DNA of 64,000 bases from Catonia carolina. Lineage: Eukaryota > Arthropoda > Insecta > Hemiptera > Achilidae. A program made the translations under genes and the position numbers. Each line of letters begins with the position of its first letter. The first letter of the stretch is position 1. Of the stretch, positions 57,699 through 64,000 are shown piece after piece. The stretch is from NCBI GenBank assembly GCA_035578175.1, contig JAQMRL010000012.1, forward strand, positions 24,047,460 to 24,111,459, written 5' to 3'. Under the pieces are notes generated by a model. That model searched no databases. It was not told the DNA's origin and saw only the letters and a list, made by a program, of their open reading frames with translations.

Positions 57699-58085
57699 TT
57701 TCTTGGTTAGGTCATCAGCCGAAAGGTTTGAACCTCTAGAAGTTTTATTAAGTAAAACAAGGAGTGACGTGGTTTACCACTTCCTTCCTTATTGAGTGGA
57801 AAAGTATGCTTATCAGCATGCCAAGACCTCCAAAAAGTATCTATTTTCCACCTTGCAAATGACACCTTCACTTCGTTCACGACACGTTCTGGCAGTATAA
57901 ATAAATTCATTACGCTCGGAGGAGATAACTTTGACTAGTGTCTTTTACATCCTTATCTCATCTGTTCTTAAATTCTTCAATCATATAATTGGCTGACCGC
58001 GTGATAAGAAACAATTTTTTTTGTGCCCTGGAACTAGTAGATCGAGAGCAAAAAATGTAACACTTCACCTGCCTGTTATGGGCAA
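57699..58085 (-). mobile_element. S1 SINE-like element, complete, with target duplication
   Basis: Tail end TTCTTGGTTAGGTCATCAGC, head end CACCTGCCTGTTATGGGCAA. A 10-bp direct repeat, ACACTTGATG, flanks it at 57689-57698 and 58086-58095. Confidence 0.85.
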
Positions 58086-58313
58086 ACACTTGATGGTGTG
58101 ATATGAAGGTAAACATTGATTGTAAGGTTTCTAACATTGATGAGTAAACATTATGAAAAGTAACTTGCTACAAATTTTACAAAACATTATGGAACATCCA
58201 ATTCGGGTCACACGGAATTATTTTCAACACCTATTATAAAGTTATTAATGGTAAATTTCATTGTAATTTGGATATCGTTGAATTAATTATCATAAAAAAA
58301 TATTTAAATAAAT

Positions 58314-58775
58314 ACAGCAAAACCGCTATTATCCGAGTCTCTCTTAACTCTTACCCGCCTTATTCGAAACATCCGAAAAAAATTGTTTAATCTGGTGATT
58401 ACTCAATTTCAATATTGTGTATACCAACAGCACAGCATTTATGTACGTAACTAAGTTAAATTACAGAAGAGTGTCCAATGAAAAAATTGCGAATATAAAG
58501 TTATTTTGGGAATTCGTTTACTGGTTCTTCACCACCAGGACATGCTTCTAATAAGACGATGGCATGATGTTGTCACAAAAGGCGGTTTCATCAACATATC
58601 TTACATTTTTTTAAATGCTACAGTAATTAATATTACTGTACAATATTATATTTTTTCTCTTGAAATTCCTGTATTTTCCGTTTAAACATACGAATAAACA
58701 GTCGTTAAAAATATTGTATAACCTCAATTTTGGATGTTAACTTTGTAATATCACTAAATCTAGACGAAACTTTAC
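58314..58775 (-). pseudogene. Probable pogo/Tigger-type element remnant
   Basis: CAGCAAAACCGCTATTATCC, next to TA at 58312-58313, with further TTATTCGAAACATCCG units, is typical of pogo/Tigger termini. Inside (minus strand, about 58511-58570) one frame reads AIVLLEACPGGEEPVNEF. Aligned by eye to the LLLDNAPSHP motif, the catalytic Asp is Glu and the Asn is Ala. A possible right terminus TTTACTG lies near 58774. Other parts of the transposase are not recognisable. Weaker than the remnant at 36920-37331. Confidence 0.5.
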
Positions 58776-59019
58776 TGCACACTGTAGTATAACCGACGCT
58801 CAAAAGGCGCAGGAACTACACTGAATAATATACACTCGGCGCCAAGTTTGAAAATGCTATCTTACAAAACTGTGTAAATAAGGGACACGCATATTTAATG
58901 CCCAACACCAATTTTAGGAATGTGAAACTTAAAAACAGCCTACATATTGTAAACCTTCCCATTAAATACACGTTTTTAATATAAAACCAGCTAGAAAGGA
59001 CACCTTCTTTTTGACAGTG

Positions 59020-59347
59020 TTGTTGTTGTTTAGGTCAGCAGCCGAATGGCTCGTTTGAACCTCTCGAGGTTTTACTAAGTAAAAACGAGGAGTGAGGTGG
59101 TTTACTATTGCCTTCTTCACTGATTTAAAAGTGTATGCTTATCAGCATGCTAGGTCTTCCGAAAAGCACCTACTTTCCACCCTGCAAATAACACCTTCAC
59201 TTCATTCACCGCAGGATTTGCCTGTATAAATAGTTCAGTTTATAATTGGCTGACTATGTGATAAGAAACAAACTATTTTGTGTAGCCCTGAAACTAGCAG
59301 ATCGAGTGCAATTCATTTAACACTCCACCTGCCCATTATTAGCAAAC
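59020..59347 (-). mobile_element. S1 SINE-like element, internally shortened
   Basis: Tail GTTGTTGTTGTTTAGGTCAG, head CACCTGCCCATTATTAGCAA. About 70 bp around the TTATCTCCTCTG block are missing. No target duplication was resolved. Confidence 0.8.
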
Positions 59348-59507
59348 TTTATGTCAGTATCAAAAAAAAATCTCATCCTTCTTGGTAGGGACATTGACCG
59401 AATTGAGAATTCTAGCAAGCTACAATTTTTGGTTGAATTTTTAAAAGTTATTATGGAATCAATATGTCTATATGAGCTGAAAACTCACATAGGCGTAATA
59501 TTGAAAC

Positions 59508-60572
59508 TTTTTTTTTTTTTTTTTTTTCTCTTTAATTATTTATTTGCAACTGTAAAATTTTACAATAAGCAAATGAGCTGGTTTTAACATAGGAAAATTT
59601 ACAATAACAAAGATTAGACCCAGTGGCTAATCTTTGTAGGTGCCACGAGTCATTGTCTTATAAGAGCAGGTCTCTATTCCATGAACGGCGAAGTCGTCGG
59701 CGAGGATTTCCAGGAAGAGTACGAGATGATAAGTTTTTGATGTATGGATTTTGATGGTTTTGAAGTTTTCCGAAGAATCTTCTGTAGTAGCTGTATGCCA
59801 TATCTTTTATGTGTGTTATTTTGAGGTCGTCATGTAGTATTCTGTTGTTAATGTAGAATGGAGCATTGGTGACGAGTCGTAATAATTTTGATTGAAATGC
59901 CTGTAGTTTTCTGATATTACTTGGCTTTGCTGTTCCGTAGATTTCAATTCCATAAGTCCAAATTGGCCGAATGAATGATTTATAAATGAGTAATTTTGAA
60001 CGTAACGGTAATCGGGAATGGCGTCCTATGAGGTGGTATAATTGTTTTACTTTTTTATCCAAAGTCAGTCGTGTATTGTGGATGTGTGTTTGCCAGGTCA
60101 GTCGTCTGTCCATCGTGATGCCTAGGTATTTTACTGTGTTCTTTTGTGGAATGGGTTCGTTGTTGAGGAATACCGTAGGACTTTCTCCTTTACATAATGA
60201 GAATCCTATATGTACTGACTTATTAGTGTTTATTTTTAATCTCCACTTTTTCAGCCAAATTTCAATTGTGTTGAGAAAGTGTTGTAAGTTGGTACTGGCC
60301 TGCGTTAAATCGTGGGATGAAGTCAAGATAGCAGTATCGTCAGCGTATGTTGCTACCGTTATTCTTGGATCAGATGGTAAGTCCGCAGTGTAAATTGTAT
60401 ACAGTAGTGGTGAGAGTATAGAACCTTGTGGAACTCCTGCACCTACATTTTGGTAGTCAGAAACTGATGATCCTTGCCTAACTACAAAGAAACGATCTTT
60501 TGAAACTTGATAGATTAATATAATACAGTCTACTGTTAACCGTGATATTGTTAATTTTAATGATATTTTCAT
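59508..60572 (-). pseudogene. Jockey-like LINE, 5'-truncated, 304-codon open ORF2 end and poly(A)
   Basis: The minus-strand frame 59658-60572 is uninterrupted. From its first codon: AGVPQGSILSPLLYTIYTAD at about residues 45-64, the catalytic YADD at 76-79, KKWRLKINTNKS and KYLGITMDRRLTWQTHI further on, then PIWTYGIEIYGTA and the C-terminal RRRLRRSWNRDLLL. This is the palm/thumb and C-terminal part of a Jockey-clade RT. The endonuclease, fingers and ORF1 are absent, so it cannot be autonomous, and the first Met is not a natural start. A ~130-bp 3' UTR leads to 20 T at 59508-59527, the poly(A) on the minus strand. It lies directly downstream of, and in line with, the older copy at 60628-62440. 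Confidence 0.9.
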
Positions 60573-60627
60573 CGCTTGGACTTAACTATCCTTCTTTGTG
60601 AAAATCACCCGCAATCATCTTTACTTG

Positions 60628-62440
60628 TTTTTTTTTTTTTGAATAACTGTAAATCTACGATCTGCTCTCATAGAACAATGAGTAGATGTGTTGTAAGGAT
60701 AAATCTTGAGTAAGTAATACCCCTTGGTATTACTCTATAAAATTTCCCATTTTGTTGAATTGATCTTGCCAGGAATGTAAAATAAATTACACAATCACAT
60801 ATTAAAATAAATCTGTAGGGTGTAGTCTGCATAGTCTTCTGTGTGTTCCACTGTTGTCTAGGAGATTGATGGCTTCTGGATTCTGATGATTTTCAAGTCT
60901 TGTTTGGTAACTGGTGCAAAATTTCTGTATAGCTTCGTGTACCGTGGGAGTGTTCGTGTCTCTGTGCAATATAGTGTTGGATATGTACCAAGGTGAGTCC
61001 ATGATGTTTCAAAGTATTTTTGACTGAAACCGTTGAATTATTTCGATGTTACTGTGACTTGCTGTGCCCAAGAGTTGTATCCCATATGTCCACACAGGTT
61101 CAAGTACAGTTTTATAAATTAACAATTTGTTTTGTGCCGATAATTTGGATTTTCCATTAAGCATCCAATACAGCTGTTGGTATTTAAGATTTAACTGTTT
61201 CCGTTTGTTCCATATGTGAGTCCTCCATGTTAGACGCCTGTCCAGGTGGAGGCCAAGATATTTTGCCGTATCGGATTGTGGAATTTGTACGTTGTTCAAA
61301 AACACTGGTGAACATGTTTCCCGTTTTAGTGTAAATGTGACGTGCAGACTCTTGTGTTCATTTGTTTTTATACGCCACTTTTTTGCCAATTTTGTACGCT
61401 GTCTAAGTGTTGCTGCAAGTTATGAGATGCAATTTGTGCATCTTCGTGTATTGCCTGAATGGCTGTGTCGTCGGCAAATGTTGCCACTGTAGTGTTATCA
61501 TTTTGTGGAAGATCAGAAGTGTAAATGGTGTACAAAACAGGAGACAGCACGCTTCCTTGAGGAACACCAGCTTCAATTAATTTTAGAGATGATTGTTCGT
61601 CCTTATATTTCACTGTAAAGTATCGGTCCTCCAAATAAGATGCAATAATTGAGTAATACTGATGGGGAAGATTTTGTTTAATCTTAAAAAGAAGACCCGC
61701 ATGCCACACTTTGTCAAAGGCTTGCTTGATGTCAAGAAATGCCGTGGAGCAATATTTCTTTTCTTCAAGTGCTTTGTAGATGTTGTTTACAACTCTGTGA
61801 ATTTGCTCAATCGTGCCATGACCTTCTCTGAAATCAAACTGGCAATTCGGAATGAGATTTATGGTATCCAGTACTGGGCGTAATCTCTAAAGTAATAATT
61901 TTTCAAATACTTTTGAAAGAATTGGCAACAAACTTATTGGTCTGTAAGATGATATTTCATGTGGTGGCTTCCCAGGTTTTAGGATAATTATAATTTGAGC
62001 AACTTTCCAGTAAGACGGAAAGTACTCCAGACGTAATATTGCATTAAAAATTATTGTAATCAGCCTAAGGGCCTTGTCAGGAAGTTCTTTCAAAATTTTC
62101 CCCGTGATGAGGTCAAAACCTGGTGCTTTATTCGAACTCAAATTTACTTTAATGGTGTGTTTTATTTCAGACAATTTAAATACTTTTATTGGAGGACTCA
62201 TTTGAAACGGAGAACTAAAAAATTCAGATAATTCTTTTTCATCGTCTGGATTGCATTCAGATGGGAAAGGTTTAAAAACCTCTGATAGGTACTCGGCAAC
62301 CGCTTCAGCCTTGTCATGATTACTTTTAGCCCAACCAGTTGAAGTTTTAAATGGAGATGTGTGTTGCTTCGGACGTTTAGCTTTCTTCATTTGCTTCCAC
62401 AAAGAATAGTTTGTCGTGTTGTCAGGAGACACTTTTTTTA
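60628..62440 (-). pseudogene. Jockey-like LINE, longer 5'-truncated ORF2 with two stops and one frameshift
   Basis: In transcription order: 62432-61887 holds the RT N-terminal part with SSNKAPGFDLITGKILKELP, YWKVAQIIIILKPGKPP and SYRPISLLPILSKVFEKLL. A TAG at 61887-61889 interrupts, and the same frame then continues to 61368 with QFDFREGHGTIEQ, FLDIKQAFDKVWHAGL, AGVPQGSVLSPVLYTIYTSD and the catalytic FADD. A slip at the A6 run near 61380 moves to the frame 61389-61009 (KYLGLHLDRRLTW, PVWTYGIQLLGTA). A stop at 61009-61011 is followed in frame by DSPWYISNTILHRD to the end at 60802. A 3' UTR and 13 T (60628-60640) follow. A stop just upstream of 62432 and loss of similarity mark the truncation. 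Confidence 0.92.
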
Positions 62441-63050
62441 ACCCTGAAAGTATGATTCAGCTTATCCGGAATTCAGCGTACCTGAAATCGGGTCCCCTTC
62501 CTACAGACCGGTTTAGTAAAGTTTTGCTATATTCCATTAATTAAATATTTTTGCATTTCATTCTTGTTGCCTAAAATCGAAACAAAAGAATTTGAAACAC
62601 TCTTTATGAAGAAAAATAAAAAATAAATAGATAAAATCAAATGACACGGTAATAAATGCATCTTTATACGTTATTTGTGTAACTTAGAAATACAACTAAG
62701 TAGTTTTCGAGGCCGGTAACTGCTTCATATACATTTCACATAATTATTTTCATTTTGGTTTTACAGATCGTCTCATCTTCATTAAAAAATTTAAAATATC
62801 TGACAACAAATTACCTCCTAATGTTTTAACATTTTCTTATCACAGATACTTCTTATTCACAGATGACTTTTAGTCGATTTGCTTCATTACAAGCCACACA
62901 ACATTTATCAGGTTTTACATTCTAAGATGTTAATAGATGTACAAAATAAAAGAAATATTTTTAGGTGTTATCAGAGCAAAAGTTGCATTCAGGCACTTTC
63001 GGTAGGGCTGAGTTTATTTTGTTTTATTTTATGTTCGACACCTTTACCCT
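62441..63050. other. AT-rich DNA, no gene recognised
   Basis: No supported element beyond the LINE truncation point. Confidence 0.4.
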
Positions 63051-63056
63051 TTTTAG

Positions 63057-63170
63057 TGCAAAAGTATTATTAGTCTATTAAAGTTGAAGGAATTTAAAAA
63101 CCTACAACTTTTTTAACAACCTGTTTTTCTACAACGCTTAATAGTCAGTAAGTAATTTTAAAACGATTAG
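63057..63170 (+). mobile_element. Family A internal fragment
   Basis: AAAGTTGAAGGAATTTAAAA, CCTACAACTTTTTTAAC and CTACAACGCTTAATAGTCAG correspond to the first internal half. Both ends are missing. Confidence 0.6.
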
Positions 63171-63214
63171 GAGTTTTGAAGGGTGATCGATGAAAACGAG
63201 CGATGAAAATATGC

Positions 63215-63300
63215 CAGATGCAACCTGGAATCGAACCAGAGACCCCGGGAATATTAGAACTACTGATGATTATCAGTAGGTCCAGCCTCTAGCATAGAAA
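63215..63300 (-). mobile_element. tRNA-like sequence with perfect B box
   Basis: The minus strand has GCTAGAGGCTGG (A-box-like, about 63273-63284) and GGTTCGATTCC (exact B box, plus 63227-63237). The TACTGATAATCATCAGTA stretch could be an anticodon-arm-like hairpin. No matching acceptor stem or CCA-type end was found, so it is a SINE head or tRNA pseudogene rather than a working tRNA. Confidence 0.55.
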
Positions 63301-63419
63301 AATCCTAGAATTAGTCAACACCGTTAAATTTAGTAAGCTGTATTACCGTAGTGCTATTATTAGAAATTAATAAAAAAAATAATGAACTTTTACAACTCAT
63401 CCTGCAAGAGAAAATAAAA

Positions 63420-64000
63420 AATTAAAAAATTCCTCACAGGAAAAGAATTCCTTGGCTCGCCAATTTGAGGGCCAGGTTTATTAATAACTCCGAAGAGTCG
63501 TTCCGGTTAGCAGCCAACAAGGTGAGCATGCATAATGATCGCCAATATCCGAAACGGATAGGTAGGCCTACGCCAAGAAGAAGGACGGAGGGATTTCTTG
63601 AGACGGGCACAGGGTCCCCATGGGAGAAGAAAATTTAAGATAAAATACTTTCGTAAAGTTTTAAGGGCTAATCAAATAGAACGAGGACGGTCGGCCTGCA
63701 GTCCACTGCGGACTTTTTTTTTTCCAGCCGTGCGGAGCGGGGGAATCTTTTTAGGGCCAAGCGGCTCCCGCAGCCGTTTCAATTCCGGCTGGGCCTGAAA
63801 GATACCACTGCACGCGCAGTGGTTATGTGGGGTTTTTACCCACTAAACCTAACCGCCCCTTCTCAACACCAGGTACCGGACCCGCCTACGATGGCATTAC
63901 TCAGTACCCGGTGTGCCCTGGCAAAAAACCCAACCCCTTAATGTTATCACCGGACCCGTAGGACTTATTGGCCATTCAGCCGAGGCTCAATGACCATACC
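63420..64000. other. GC-richer block at the window edge, unrecognised
   Basis: Composition rises sharply from about 63430. It contains inverted GCGGCTCCCGCAGCCG, a CTGCACGCGCAG palindrome and a 66-codon plus frame (63598-63798) with no known motif. GCCAAGAAGAAGGACGGAGG and the PHGRRKF-type translation hint at LINE or other element leader sequence. It continues past the window, so its end cannot be seen. Confidence 0.4.

Noticed and set aside
59986..60393. 135-codon plus-strand frame
   Set aside because: Lies antisense to the Jockey reverse transcriptase frame and has no independent motif.
63215..63300. Functional tRNA gene
   Set aside because: The A and B boxes are good but no paired acceptor stem or consistent cloverleaf was found.

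Overview
The window looks like intergenic DNA from a large, repeat-rich animal genome, most likely an arthropod and probably an insect. The DNA is strongly AT-rich by eye. It has no bacterial gene layout and no long host reading frame. The recognisable proteins are Jockey- and RTE-type LINE reverse transcriptases plus hAT and pogo/Tigger transposase remnants. The species cannot be named from the sequence. I recognise no host protein-coding exon, rRNA gene or intact tRNA gene. Most short reading frames are chance ORFs in AT-rich or CTT/GAA-rich DNA.

The dominant component is a non-coding repeat, called family A here, with about 26 copies or pieces on both strands. A near-complete copy is 47940-48870 (931 bp). 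It opens with ACTTTCTCTTGCC and closes with the inverse, GGCAAGAGAAAGT, followed by a short GTGTGA/TCACAC hairpin and CAGATTTTT. Inside it carries two diverged tandem halves of roughly 180 bp, each with a hairpin around CTACAACTTT. No copy encodes a protein.

Other families recur. S1 is a 0.4-kb SINE-like element with an (AAC)n tail; three copies have 10-13 bp target duplications. S2 is a tRNA-derived SINE with clear A and B boxes. Repeat C is LTR-like with a TATA box. RTE-like LINE relics lie at 0.8, 4, 27.5, 28, 43 and 57 kb. Three 5'-truncated Jockey LINE copies lie at 9.5-10.7 kb and, side by side in the same orientation, at 59.5-62.4 kb.

Single elements with good structural proof are a hAT derivative (41335-42001) with a perfect 8-bp target duplication and a frameshifted hAT C-terminal motif, and a solo LTR (46744-47446) with TG...CA ends and a 5-bp duplication, inserted in a family A copy. 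A pogo/Tigger-type remnant (36920-37331), a second probable one (58314-58775), a long foldback element (51593-52563) and a possible MITE (36190-36622) also occur.

Tandem DNA includes six units of a 187-bp satellite (31685-32808), whose last four units form a 374-bp dimeric higher-order repeat. Several 0.2-1.1 kb polypurine/polypyrimidine tracts lie at 2.7, 16.9-17.9, 37.7-38.4, 44.4-44.8, 45.8-46.0 and 53.0 kb. Two GC-richer blocks (44.95-45.76 kb and 63.4-64.0 kb) are unexplained.

The layout is nested. SINEs sit in family A and repeat C, an LTR sits in family A, and local duplications and inversions rearrange SINE pieces. No genes act together here, and mobile elements depend on one another: the SINEs would need LINE machinery, and the DNA-element derivatives would need transposases encoded elsewhere. 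I found no sign of a new multi-gene system. The most unusual material is structural: family A, the satellite dimer and the foldback element.
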